Shown here piece by piece: positions 1 to 8,012 of a DNA stretch of 37,561 bases. The first letter of the stretch is position 1; every line of letters begins with the position of its first letter. The position numbers and the translations under genes were made by a program. The stretch covers positions 1 to 37,561 of the forward strand of contig JAGXNS010000015.1 of the NCBI GenBank assembly GCA_019894855.1. The letters are read 5' to 3'. The stretch is from Promethearchaeota archaeon. GTDB lineage: Archaea > Asgardarchaeota > Lokiarchaeia > Sigyniarchaeales > SOKP01. The notes beneath the pieces are model-generated. The model was not told the DNA's origin. It saw nothing but the letters and a program-made list of their open reading frames with translations, and did not search any database.

Positions 1-1
1 A

Positions 2-1309
2 AATAGAGAAGTTATCCTAGGACGGGATACAAGACCTAGTGGTGAGTACCTCGAAAAGGGCATAGTTGAAGGATTAGTTGCGACGGGTTTTAAGGTAGTC
101 AATGTAGGAATATGTCCCACGCCAATTATCATTCATACTAAAAATCTATTAAACATACCCACCGGAATTATAATCACAGGATCTCATAATTCACCAGAAT
201 GGAATGGTCTAAAACTATTATCATCGATATCCTATTTACATAATCGTGATCTAGAAGAGATATCTTTTTCTTTAAAGAGTGATAATTTCAGAAATTATAA
301 CGCGAATAGCAAGGCAATAAAGAGTAATGTTAGATTCATTAACCCCATTCCAAATTACATCAAAGCACTTTACAACCAAATAAATATAAAAGAAATAAAA
401 AAAGAAAATAATCTTAGAGTAGTTCTTGATACGGGAGCAGGGGCAGGTAAATGTGCTACACCCCAAATTCTTGCTGGTCTGGGGTGTGAAGTTAAGGTTA
501 TTAACAATGATCTACTTGTAAATAACACTTTTCCTAGAGAGATTGAACCAATATCTAAAAACCTTAAAGATATAATTATGGAAGTCTGGCAAGGTAAATT
601 TGACGTGGGTTTCGCCCACGATTCCGATGCAGATCGACTAGCAATTATAGGTGAAAATGGAGTTTGTTATCCTGAAGATATTGGATTAGCGCTTATAACA
701 GAACATTTTTTAAAACATAAGATTAAAGAAGCGAAAGAATTCATATTTGTTACAAATTTAGCTTCTTCGCTAATGTTTGAAGTTATAGCTGAGAAATATA
801 ACGCACAAGTAATAAGAACCCAAATCGGAGAGGTCTTTTTGGTTGAAAAAATGCATAAACTCTTGAATGATCATCCGAAATTTTCAATATTTGGCGGAGA
901 AGGCTCATGTGGAGGAGTTATGTTTCCAAATTTTAACAATACCAGAGATGGTCTTTTTGCAGCAGCTAAAATTATTGAAATCATGGTTGAAACAGGAGAG
1001 AATATATCTCAACTTGTCGCTCAACTTCCAAAGTTCTTTTCTCATAGAAGAAAAATTAGAATCAATCCTAAAGATGTCAGAGAAATTATTTCTAAAGTTA
1101 ACCAAGAGTTGATTAGCGAGGGTGAAAAAGTTAACCAATATGTTAATGACCTAAGATTTGGTAAAGAAAAAGATTGGTTTGTCCTAATTCATCCATCAAA
1201 TACAGAACCAATAATTAGAGTTATTAGCGAAGCAAAGAGCGATTCCTTAGCTCGAATTTATTGCGAAGCAACAGCTGAGCTTGTAAACTTAGTGATCGAC
1301 AGAATGTAA
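2..1309 (+). CDS. Phosphohexomutase (phosphoglucomutase/phosphomannomutase/GlmM family), 5'-truncated by window edge
   Basis: An alpha-D-phosphohexomutase moves phosphate between C6 and C1 of a hexose or hexosamine for nucleotide-sugar synthesis. The frame is open from base 2, so about 435 residues are visible and only the first 15 or so of a roughly 450-residue protein are missing. Visible signatures are the phosphoserine loop TGSHNSPEWNG (serine codon at 182-184), the metal loop DSDADR (usually DGDADR), the sugar-binding loop GGEGSCGG as in archaeal members, and the C-terminal phosphate-binding HPSNTEP followed by RVISEA. The first in-frame ATG is at 578, but starting there would drop the catalytic serine, so it is not the start. 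The gene converges with uvrC, leaving 7 bases between the stop codons. Substrate (glucose, mannose or glucosamine phosphate) cannot be decided from sequence. Confidence 0.93.
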   Translation, partial: NREVILGRDTRPSGEYLEKGIVEGLVATGFKVVNVGICPTPIIIHTKNLLNIPTGIIITGSHNSPEWNGLKLLSSISYLHNRDLEEISFSLKSDNFRNYNANSKAIKSNVRFINPIPNYIKALYNQINIKEIKKENNLRVVLDTGAGAGKCATPQILAGLGCEVKVINNDLLVNNTFPREIEPISKNLKDIIMEVWQGKFDVGFAHDSDADRLAIIGENGVCYPEDIGLALITEHFLKHKIKEAKEFIFVTNLASSLMFEVIAEKYNAQVIRTQIGEVFLVEKMHKLLNDHPKFSIFGGEGSCGGVMFPNFNNTRDGLFAAAKIIEIMVETGENISQLVAQLPKFFSHRRKIRINPKDVREIISKVNQELISEGEKVNQYVNDLRFGKEKDWFVLIHPSNTEPIIRVISEAKSDSLARIYCEATAELVNLVIDRM

Positions 1310-1316
1310 TGTGAAT

Positions 1317-3149
1317 CTAATTACTTAACTCTTTTAGGATGTTATCAGCTAACTTTTTTCCAACTACTTTAGCTATCTCTTCAGGAGTAGCTTTTTTCAT
1401 GTTTTCTACACTTCCAAAATGTCTAAGTAGTTTATTTCTAGTAGCGGGACCTATTCCTTTTATGTCATCTAAAACAGATCTTCTTACTCTTTTCTCTCGT
1501 TGTTTTTTATGGAGTTTAACAGCGAAGCGGTGAGCTTCATCTCTAACTCTTTGAAAGATTTTAAGGAGATTTGAATTTCTAGGTAATATTATAGGATTTT
1601 TCTCGTTAGGGACATAAATCTCTTCAAATTTTTTAGCTAATCCGATGATTGGAATGCCTTCAATACCGAGTTCTTTTAAAACAGAATATCCCGCGTTAAG
1701 TTGCCCCTTTCCCCCATCAACAAGAATTAAATCAGGTAATGATAAATTGTTCTCAATTAACATTGTATATCTTCGTTTGATCACTTCTTTCATCATTGCT
1801 ACATCGTCGGGAGTTGATTTTGTACGAATTTTGAAGTGTCGGTAATATTTATTATATGGGCGCCCTTCAAGAAAATAAACCATCGATCCGGTCGCATCTG
1901 TCCCTTCGATATTTGAAATATCAAATCCTTCAATAATCCTAGGTATTTTAGGCAAATTTAAAATCTCTTTAGCTTCTTCCAGAGCTTCTTGAATTTTGTT
2001 TTCTTCTTTTCTTTTGATCTTTTTCATTAGGATTTCTTGATCTACTATTACTTTTGCGTTTTTATTAGTAATTCTAAGCAAACCATATTCCTCTTCAAGG
2101 GGAAGCCTTATTTTTATGTCTGTTTTATGTTCGTTAAGGATTTCCTTAAACAAATTAATTCCTTCATAAAACTCGGGAATTACTATGATATCGGGTAAAT
2201 CGTGTGTGAGGTCTTGGTAAAATTGTTCGAATATCAAAGGTAAAATATCTTTCTTTTGAACGATTTTATCTTCTATATTCACAGGAAAAGAGCTTTTTTT
2301 AGCGATCTTACCTTCGCGAATGTGAATTATTACCATTGCAATATATTTCTGAGCCTCGTCTTTAAAGTAGCCTATAATATCCTTATTTTCTTTACGATCT
2401 AATAAAACATTCTGAGAGACTGTTGAATTATCAATAGCTTGAAGTTTATCTCTCCAAAAACCAGCTATTTCGTAATTTTGCGCCAGAGCCGCAGACCTCA
2501 TCTTTTCGTTAATCTGCTCTTTTAATTCATCTGTTTGTCCTTTTAGAAACAATTCTATTTGCTTCACATTCTGCATATAATCTTCTTCTGTTATGGCTTC
2601 GATACAAGGTCCCGGACATAATTTTAATTGATAATATAGACACGGTCTTTTTTTTATTTTAACTCTTTTTTTACAAGAACAATAAGGGAATATCTTGCGT
2701 AAATCACGTAATATTCTAGTGATTTCCTTTTTATCAGTGAAAGGACCCAAAAATAGGTTTTCTTTGGAGTATTTTTCTGGTCCCCTTATAATTCTGATTC
2801 TTGGAAATTTTTCTGAATAAAAAATCCCAACCCAAGGATAGGTCTTTGAATCTCGCATTACCACATTAAAACGCGGTAGATGCTTCTTAATTTGTATATT
2901 TTCGAGTATTTTTGCTTCTTTTTCGTTTTCTGTAACTATATAATTGATAGATTGAATATTTTTAACGAGTTCTTTGATTTTCTCTTCGTAAAATGGATCG
3001 TTATAATTCGTTTTGAGAAAATACTGATTTACCCTTTTCTTTAAATTTATGGCTTTCCCGATGTAAATAATCGTTTTTTTATTATTGAGAAAAAAATATA
3101 CGCCTGTCTCATTGGGTAAACTTTTTCGCTCTAGATCAATTTTACTCAT
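1317..3149 (-). CDS. uvrC: Excinuclease ABC subunit C (UvrC)
   Basis: UvrC makes the dual incisions in UvrABC nucleotide-excision repair. The 610-residue length is normal. Domain order: N-terminal GIY-YIG nuclease (TGVYFF then YIGKA, about residues 14-95); Cys-rich segment with CSC and CPGPC (about 155-185); UVR domain that contacts UvrB (about 205-240); RNase H-like C-terminal nuclease (GFDISNIEGTDATGSMVYF); and a terminal helix-hairpin-helix pair containing LDDIKGIGPATRNKLL. All parts look intact. UvrA and UvrB are not in this window. The system is bacterial in origin and patchy in archaea, so old lateral acquisition is likely. The ATG is preceded only by an A-rich tract without a Shine-Dalgarno, so translation may be leaderless. 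Confidence 0.96.
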   Translation of the reverse strand: MSKIDLERKSLPNETGVYFFLNNKKTIIYIGKAINLKKRVNQYFLKTNYNDPFYEEKIKELVKNIQSINYIVTENEKEAKILENIQIKKHLPRFNVVMRDSKTYPWVGIFYSEKFPRIRIIRGPEKYSKENLFLGPFTDKKEITRILRDLRKIFPYCSCKKRVKIKKRPCLYYQLKLCPGPCIEAITEEDYMQNVKQIELFLKGQTDELKEQINEKMRSAALAQNYEIAGFWRDKLQAIDNSTVSQNVLLDRKENKDIIGYFKDEAQKYIAMVIIHIREGKIAKKSSFPVNIEDKIVQKKDILPLIFEQFYQDLTHDLPDIIVIPEFYEGINLFKEILNEHKTDIKIRLPLEEEYGLLRITNKNAKVIVDQEILMKKIKRKEENKIQEALEEAKEILNLPKIPRIIEGFDISNIEGTDATGSMVYFLEGRPYNKYYRHFKIRTKSTPDDVAMMKEVIKRRYTMLIENNLSLPDLILVDGGKGQLNAGYSVLKELGIEGIPIIGLAKKFEEIYVPNEKNPIILPRNSNLLKIFQRVRDEAHRFAVKLHKKQREKRVRRSVLDDIKGIGPATRNKLLRHFGSVENMKKATPEEIAKVVGKKLADNILKELSN

Positions 3150-3323
3150 TTTTTTTTTAATATTTATTTTTTCAAATCTAGATTAGGAATTTAAGTTTTA
3201 AATCGTTTCTACTAAATGGTAATTTACTATATATTAATAATGAAAGAGACTAAATGTTATTTATGATTATGGAATATAGCTACCAATTTTTAGGTGCTAA
3301 TTCCCTATCACGCGAAAAAATGA

Positions 3324-3330
3324 TATAAAG
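3324..3330 (+). promoter_or_regulatory. Candidate TATA box for the 3354-5845 gene group
   Basis: TATAAAG centred about 27 bases before the ATG at 3354. Archaeal TATA boxes lie about 26-27 bases before the transcript start, so the mRNA may begin at or next to the start codon (leaderless). The spacing is seen directly; use as a promoter is inference. Confidence 0.4.
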
Positions 3331-3353
3331 ATAAATATTTTATTAATAATAAG

Positions 3354-3548
3354 ATGGTACGTATCAGAATTTGTCCAAAATGTAAAAATGCTACCTTAAA
3401 AAGCGCTGTCAATATTTCTGGTTGGTTAGCACCGAGAATGTATGAGTGTAAGTCGTGTGGATACATCGGTTCTCTGTTTATAGAAATCGATCCTGAAGAT
3501 TTTAAAGAAATTAATAATTCTTCTGAAGTCGATACCGATACTAAATGA
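3354..3548 (+). CDS. Small zinc-ribbon protein
   Basis: A 64-residue protein with two CxxC knuckles (CPKC near residue 8 and CKSC near 33) separated by about 22 residues, the spacing of a classical zinc ribbon. The second knuckle is followed by GYIGSLFIEIDP and an acidic Ser/Thr-rich tail. Such small ribbons bind nucleic acid or protein partners; no specific role can be assigned. It is first in a same-strand run with ribose-1,5-bisphosphate isomerase (49 bases downstream) and RuBisCO, so it may be co-transcribed with them. Start is the only ATG, behind a well-placed TATA box. Confidence 0.75.
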   Translation: MVRIRICPKCKNATLKSAVNISGWLAPRMYECKSCGYIGSLFIEIDPEDFKEINNSSEVDTDTK

Positions 3549-3597
3549 ATATAGTGAAAAGTGTTGACTGTTTTTATATTAATTAAGAAATAAACAG

Positions 3598-4548
3598 GTG
3601 AATGAAATTAAACAATTATTAAAAGATGCTGAAAAGATTAAATCGTTAGAAATACAGGGGGCGACAAATGTAGCCTTAAGTGCTATAGACTTTTTAAATA
3701 GCTACGCCCAAAGACTAGTGGATTTCAATACTGCTGAAGAGTTTTTAAACAAATTAGAAGAGGCAAAGAAAATACTGTTTGATGCTCGTCCCACTGAACC
3801 AGCGTTGAGGAATGGACTAAATTTCATAACCAATAGATTGAAAAAACCTAAACACGAATTCAAGGAAGATCACTTTTTAGAGTTAATCAATCGCTATAAA
3901 AATAAATATCAAACAATGATTCATAATTCCAAAAAAAAGATAGCTGAAATTGGAGCTAGAAGAATTCCTTCTGTAGAATCAGATGATGACTACCTCATTA
4001 TGACACATTGTCACTCATCTGTGGTAACGGGTATCCTACTAGAAGCAAGAAAGCAAGGTAAACACTTTAATGTGATAAATACTGAAACCCAACCTCGCCT
4101 TCAAGGAAGACAAACAGCGAAAGAGTTATTAGACGCCGGAATAAAGGTTTATCATGTCGTGGATAGTGCTATGCGGTGGGCTGTAAATCATTACGAAGTT
4201 AATCTTATACTTATTGGAGCAGATAGTGTTACAAGCGAAGGAACCGTTTTAAACAAAATAGGATCAAGATTATTAGCTTTAGTTGCCCATGAAGAACATG
4301 TTCCTTTTTACGTTGCTACTCCCCTTTTGAAATATAATCCTCAAACTTCATTTGGCGTTATTGAAAAAATTGAAATGCGAGAAAGTTCAGAGATTTGGGA
4401 AAATCCACCAGCAGGTTTGGAAATTCTAAATCCTGCCTTTGAAACCGTAAGTAGAAGGTACATAGACGGTTTAATTACAGAGGCGGGTATTTTTGCTAGT
4501 AGCCATGTGCATAATTACTTTACAAAGTTATATCCAGATATGATTTAA
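3598..4548 (+). CDS. e2b2: Ribose-1,5-bisphosphate isomerase (eIF2B alpha/beta/delta-like family)
   Basis: The protein belongs to the eIF2B-alpha/MtnA fold. In archaea the members beside form III RuBisCO convert ribose-1,5-bisphosphate, made by AMP phosphorylase, into ribulose-1,5-bisphosphate. It has 316 residues, the usual size. Features include a helical N-terminus, HCHSSVVTGIL (substrate-binding loop region), the family hallmark NTETQPRLQGRQTAKEL, the GADSV segment, and a C-terminal Pro-rich region with ENPPAG. The start is GTG at 3598. The next gene, starting 22 bases after this stop, is RuBisCO, which strongly supports the isomerase role over a translation-factor role. AMP phosphorylase is not in the window. 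Confidence 0.9.
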   Translation: MNEIKQLLKDAEKIKSLEIQGATNVALSAIDFLNSYAQRLVDFNTAEEFLNKLEEAKKILFDARPTEPALRNGLNFITNRLKKPKHEFKEDHFLELINRYKNKYQTMIHNSKKKIAEIGARRIPSVESDDDYLIMTHCHSSVVTGILLEARKQGKHFNVINTETQPRLQGRQTAKELLDAGIKVYHVVDSAMRWAVNHYEVNLILIGADSVTSEGTVLNKIGSRLLALVAHEEHVPFYVATPLLKYNPQTSFGVIEKIEMRESSEIWENPPAGLEILNPAFETVSRRYIDGLITEAGIFASSHVHNYFTKLYPDMI

Positions 4549-4556
4549 ATTAGTTT

Positions 4557-4564
4557 AAGGTGAT
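4557..4564 (+). promoter_or_regulatory. Strong Shine-Dalgarno that places the RuBisCO start upstream of the TTG
   Basis: AAGGTGAT matches the archaeal 16S anti-Shine-Dalgarno (GGTGAT core) over at least seven bases. It ends six bases before the ATT at 4571. No in-frame ATG, GTG or TTG lies between it and 4631, where the first TTG is more than 60 bases away and too distant to be served by this site. Confidence 0.7.
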
Positions 4565-4570
4565 TTAGAA

Positions 4571-5845
4571 ATTAAATATGAAGATTTTTTAGATTTAGCG
4601 TATGAACCAAACGAGGAAGACCTAATTTGTTTGTTTAAAATTAAACCCGCCAGCGGTTTTTCAATTGAAAAAGTAGCTATTAGGGTTGCTGCTGAAAGTA
4701 GTAACGGTACTTGGACGACACTTAAAATTCCTGAACATATTCGGGCATTAAGTGCTAAAGTTTATGAAATAAATGATACATATGTTAAAATCGCATATCC
4801 CAACGATTTATTTGAGGAAGGAAATATGCCTCAAATTTTAAGTTCTATTGCCGGAAATATTTTTGGTATGAAAGCTTTAGACGGTCTGAGGTTAGTCGAT
4901 GTGAAGTGGCCTAAAAACATATTAAATTCCTTTAAAGGCCCTCAGTATGGGATAAAGGGAATTAGGGATTTACTTAAGGTTAAGAAGAGACCAATTACAG
5001 CTACAGTTCCGAAACCCAAAGTAGGATATTATGCGGAGGAGCACGCTCAACACGGGTACGAAATCTGGACAGGAGGAGTAGATCTATTAAAAGACGACGA
5101 AAACTTATCGAATCAGAAGTTTAATAGATTCGAAAAAAGGCTCGATCTTAGTATGAAAATGAGAGATAAAGCAGAAAATGAAACAGGGGAAAGAAAAAGT
5201 TATTTAATAAATATTACCTCTGAAGTTGACGAAATGAAGCGTCGTGCGAAGTTAGTAAAGAATTTTAACAACGAATATGTTATGATCGATATATTGACTA
5301 TTGGTTGGGCGGCTGTTCAAACAATTAGAGATGAATGTGAAAAATTAGGTTTAGCGATACATGCTCATAGAGCGTTTCATGCTGCTTTTGATAGAAATCC
5401 AAATCATGGGATGAGTATGAAAGTACTGGCAGAAATAGCGAGAATGCAAGGAGTAGATCAGCTTCACATTGGAGGATTGGGAAAACTAGCCGGTGATAAA
5501 ACAGAAGTGTTAAATAATTATAAGAAGATTGCTCAAAATTCTAATGAGGGCGATGTAGAGGTCTTAGCGCAGAATTGGCATGGAATGAAAAAGGTTTTGA
5601 GCGTATGCTCCGGAGGAGTTCATCCGGGTATAATTCATCGTTTAATAGAGCTTTTATCAAGGGATATTGCTGTTCAAGTCGGAGGAGGTGTGCTTGGTCA
5701 CCCTGGTGGCACGCGAAGCGGTGCGAAAGCCTTAAGACAAGCAATTAATGCTTACATGGATAATATTAGCGTAAATGAATACGCTAAAAGTCATTCTGAA
5801 TTAAAGGAAGCATTAGATATGTGGGGAGACGAAACACCGATATAA
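4571..5845 (+). CDS. rbcL: Ribulose-bisphosphate carboxylase, archaeal form III large subunit, apparent ATT start
   Basis: RuBisCO carboxylates ribulose-1,5-bisphosphate to two 3-phosphoglycerates; in archaea form III ends AMP and nucleoside salvage. From ATT 4571 the product is 424 residues. Active-site elements are present: SSNGTWTT (42-50), KPK at 148-150, the carbamylated lysine with its metal ligands in KDDE (K174, D176, E177), HAHRAFH (264-270), the loop 6 lysine in GLGKLAG (K305), CSGGVHPG and the phosphate-binding GGGVLGHPGG. The TTG at 4631 would give 404 residues and omit the segment YEPNEEDLICLFKIKP, which aligns with the conserved RuBisCO N-terminus (Y-x-P...D-x-L-x-x-F-x-V-x-P). 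I therefore prefer ATT 4571, which follows a Shine-Dalgarno. ATT initiation is inferred. The gene directly follows ribose-1,5-bisphosphate isomerase. Confidence 0.93.
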   Translation: MKYEDFLDLAYEPNEEDLICLFKIKPASGFSIEKVAIRVAAESSNGTWTTLKIPEHIRALSAKVYEINDTYVKIAYPNDLFEEGNMPQILSSIAGNIFGMKALDGLRLVDVKWPKNILNSFKGPQYGIKGIRDLLKVKKRPITATVPKPKVGYYAEEHAQHGYEIWTGGVDLLKDDENLSNQKFNRFEKRLDLSMKMRDKAENETGERKSYLINITSEVDEMKRRAKLVKNFNNEYVMIDILTIGWAAVQTIRDECEKLGLAIHAHRAFHAAFDRNPNHGMSMKVLAEIARMQGVDQLHIGGLGKLAGDKTEVLNNYKKIAQNSNEGDVEVLAQNWHGMKKVLSVCSGGVHPGIIHRLIELLSRDIAVQVGGGVLGHPGGTRSGAKALRQAINAYMDNISVNEYAKSHSELKEALDMWGDETPI

Positions 5846-5941
5846 CAATAATTTAATAATATATATTCATCTTGTTTTTTTCATATTATCATTGGAAAAA
5901 GATTAATAATGTGTTAAATTATCATATAGAGTGATTAGAAT

Positions 5942-6253
5942 TTGAGTGAAGATAATACTAAAGAATTGACTATTGACGTAAAAGATTTATCAATCGAAAA
6001 GGAACAATACATTGAGGATCTGTTAAGGTATCTCGAAGAACAATTACAACATATAGAAATTTCTCGAAGTGGAAACAGTATAGAATTGACTGTGCCAAGC
6101 AAAATGTCAAACAGAGTGATCAAATTAAGGATCAAGAAGTTTCTGCATCGAAAAAAATTAACGGAGAAATATAGACCGATTTCTTATAATAGCTCTGATA
6201 TTAAGGGTTATAAAATTAAGGAGAAAAGAACTTTAGAATTAACCTATTACTAA
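5942..6253 (+). CDS. rpl22e: Ribosomal protein eL22 (L22e) homologue
   Basis: This 103-residue basic protein resembles eukaryotic eL22, a large-subunit protein absent from most archaea but reported from Asgard lineages. The best-matching stretch runs from residue 20 to the end: IEDLLRYLEEQL aligns with the eL22 FEQFLQERIKVN helix, then IEISRSGNSIELTVP with VTIERSKSKITVTSEVP, then SNRVIKLRIKKFLHRKKL with FSKRYLKYLTKKYLKKNNL, and the final strand LELTYY with YELRYF. Eukaryotic eL22 ends in an acidic tail that is absent here. The TTG start at 5942 is the only start after an in-frame TAG at 5936, with a weak Shine-Dalgarno-like GAGTGAT just before. It stands alone between RuBisCO and a CitG-like gene. 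The alignment is from memory and should be confirmed by profile search. Confidence 0.78.
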   Translation: MSEDNTKELTIDVKDLSIEKEQYIEDLLRYLEEQLQHIEISRSGNSIELTVPSKMSNRVIKLRIKKFLHRKKLTEKYRPISYNSSDIKGYKIKEKRTLELTYY

Positions 6254-6301
6254 CTCATCTATAACTAACCTATATTAATTTTAAAAATAAATATTTCTAA
6301 C

Positions 6302-7264
6302 GTGTCAAGTATAGAAATTGTTATCGAGTCACTCGATGATTTGCTAAGGTGCATAAACCTTTCGAGTTTGTTAGAAGTTTCTGGATGGCCAAAACCAGGA
6401 AATGTGCACAGAACGAAAAATTTTAAAGGCACAAGTTTTGAGCATTTTTTAGCTGGAATTTCTGCCATTCAACCTAATCTAAGATTACTATGTAAAAATG
6501 TTTATTCTACTACTGATAATGACGAACAATCGTTTAGTAACATCGAATTAGGTGTATTTTTTAAAGAGTCTGTCATAGAAATGATGAAGTGGCAAACCGG
6601 AGGAAATGTAATATTAGGGCATATTCTTATCTTAGCTCCCCTCTCGTCTGCCGCTTCAATATGTATAAAGTTAAAAAAAAATAGACTTATAGATTTTGAG
6701 TCAATATTAAACAAGATAATAGAAGATACTACGGTTAATGACACATTACATTTATATGAGGCTATTAAACTTAGCAATCCAGGAGGATTAGGCCAAATTG
6801 ATAAGTATGATGTTAATAATCCAAGTGTTCACAAAGAAATCATCCGAGATGAAATAAATCTTAAGGAAATTTTTAAAAAATCTCAAGATTACGATTTAAT
6901 AAGCAGAGAGTATGCTAATGGCTTTAAAATCGTTTTAAAGGAAGGTTTACCTTATTTTCTTGATAGTTTTAAGGACAATCGAAACATAAATAAAACAATT
7001 GTGAATACTTTTCTGAAGCTATTATCTAGTCATTTAGATACCCTGATTATTCGTAAAGTAGGTAAACCAGAAGCATTGAAAGTTTCAGAAATGGCTTCAA
7101 AAATCATTTTACAAGGAGGAATTTCTACTAAAAAAGGATTAAAGTCAACAATTAAATTTGATAAAAAACTTCAAAAACGAAATGGAAAGCTAAATCCTGG
7201 AACAACCGCAGATCTTTTAGCGGGTGTAATTTTTTGTGCTTTATTATTTGGTTTGAATTTTTAG
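6302..7264 (+). CDS. Triphosphoribosyl-dephospho-CoA synthase (CitG)-family protein
   Basis: A helical 320-residue protein of the CitG/MdcB fold. Hallmarks are KPGNVHRTKNF near residue 31, followed by TSFEHFLAGISAI, then TGGNVILGHILILAPL near 100, and NPGGLGQ near 160. CitG builds the prosthetic-group precursor of citrate lyase from ATP and dephospho-CoA. Archaea with this family usually lack citrate lyase, and a homologue is tied to tetrahydromethanopterin synthesis in methylotrophic bacteria, so the substrate here is open. Start is GTG 6302. The C-terminus ends in a hydrophobic TADLLAGVIFCALLFG segment typical of the family. It precedes the TFS gene by 73 bases on the same strand. Confidence 0.8.
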   Translation: MSSIEIVIESLDDLLRCINLSSLLEVSGWPKPGNVHRTKNFKGTSFEHFLAGISAIQPNLRLLCKNVYSTTDNDEQSFSNIELGVFFKESVIEMMKWQTGGNVILGHILILAPLSSAASICIKLKKNRLIDFESILNKIIEDTTVNDTLHLYEAIKLSNPGGLGQIDKYDVNNPSVHKEIIRDEINLKEIFKKSQDYDLISREYANGFKIVLKEGLPYFLDSFKDNRNINKTIVNTFLKLLSSHLDTLIIRKVGKPEALKVSEMASKIILQGGISTKKGLKSTIKFDKKLQKRNGKLNPGTTADLLAGVIFCALLFGLNF

Positions 7265-7337
7265 ATTTAGAAGAAAAAATTTTTGTTATTGAAATACTAT
7301 TTTAATTATAATAAAATTTCTTAACTCGCCCAAAAAA

Positions 7338-7688
7338 ATGCAATTTTGCGATGAATGTGGCTCTATGATGTTACCCTCAACAGTGAATAGTCAGAAAGTG
7401 TTTAAATGTAAATGTGGTTACATCAAACCTCTCTTGGAAGAAAATTCTGATTCATATATCTTAAAAACCAAAATTGAACAACCTATTAGGGAAGAAGTCT
7501 CAAATCTTACTGAAGTAATGAAATGGAAGGAAGAAAATTTAAGAAGTTCTATTAAAAATTTTAAATGCAGACGATGTGGTTACGACAAAGCACACTTAGA
7601 AACGAGACAAACTCGAAGCGCCGACGAGGGTATGACTCACTTTATTACTTGTTTAAGGTGCGGAAAGATGATAAAAATTGGATCTTAA
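7338..7688 (+). CDS. tfs: Transcription factor S (TFS; TFIIS/Rpb9-like)
   Basis: TFS rescues backtracked archaeal RNA polymerase by stimulating transcript cleavage. The 116 residues hold an N-terminal zinc ribbon (CDEC at residues 4-7, then CKC near 30), a linker, and a C-terminal zinc ribbon (CRRC and CLRC). The C-terminal ribbon carries QTRSADEGMTHF, the TFIIS-type acidic hairpin. Its adjacent Asp-Glu pair inserts into the polymerase active site, so this copy should be cleavage-competent rather than an inhibitory paralogue. The stop codon directly abuts the stop of the convergent DUF167 gene. Confidence 0.93.
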   Translation: MQFCDECGSMMLPSTVNSQKVFKCKCGYIKPLLEENSDSYILKTKIEQPIREEVSNLTEVMKWKEENLRSSIKNFKCRRCGYDKAHLETRQTRSADEGMTHFITCLRCGKMIKIGS

Positions 7689-7994
7689 TTAATTTGCTAA
7701 TTTTTCTACTATTTTTGGTTTAGTTATATCTTCATAAAATTTAATTTGGATCGTTTTATTCGCATTTTTCGGTCCCGCAATTATTTGAATCTGATTGGTC
7801 GTAATACTTAGCTTTTTACTTAATAATTTAATTAATTCTTTATTCGCCTTATTTTTAACGGGCTTAGATTTTAAATTAATTGAAATCCAAGAATCCGTAA
7901 GTTGGTTGTATGATATTTTTTGTACCTTAGAGTTTGTTTTAACTCTTATCTTCAATAAAATTGTTTTGTCTGAGCTTTCTTCGAAAACAACCAT
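7689..7994 (-). CDS. DUF167/YggU-family protein (UPF0235)
   Basis: A 101-residue protein of the YggU fold. It shows the family pattern LKIRVKTNSKVQKI near the start, INLKSKPVKNKANKELIKLL in the middle and IQIIAGPKNANKTIQI near the end. The role of this family is unknown; members are widespread in bacteria and archaea. It ends exactly where the convergent TFS gene ends, with no base between, and begins 18 bases after the stop of the upstream DHH nuclease gene, so the two are probably one transcript on the minus strand. Confidence 0.85.
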   Translation of the reverse strand: MVVFEESSDKTILLKIRVKTNSKVQKISYNQLTDSWISINLKSKPVKNKANKELIKLLSKKLSITTNQIQIIAGPKNANKTIQIKFYEDITKPKIVEKLAN

Positions 7995-8012
7995 GATAAT
8001 GATTCCTTAAAC

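Noticed and set aside
5541-5744. Minus-strand open frame inside RuBisCO.
   Set aside because: It lies wholly opposite conserved RuBisCO active-site sequence and has no recognisable features.
4631-5845. RuBisCO starting at TTG 4631.
   Set aside because: That start omits about 20 residues that align with the conserved N-terminus and has no Shine-Dalgarno at the right distance.
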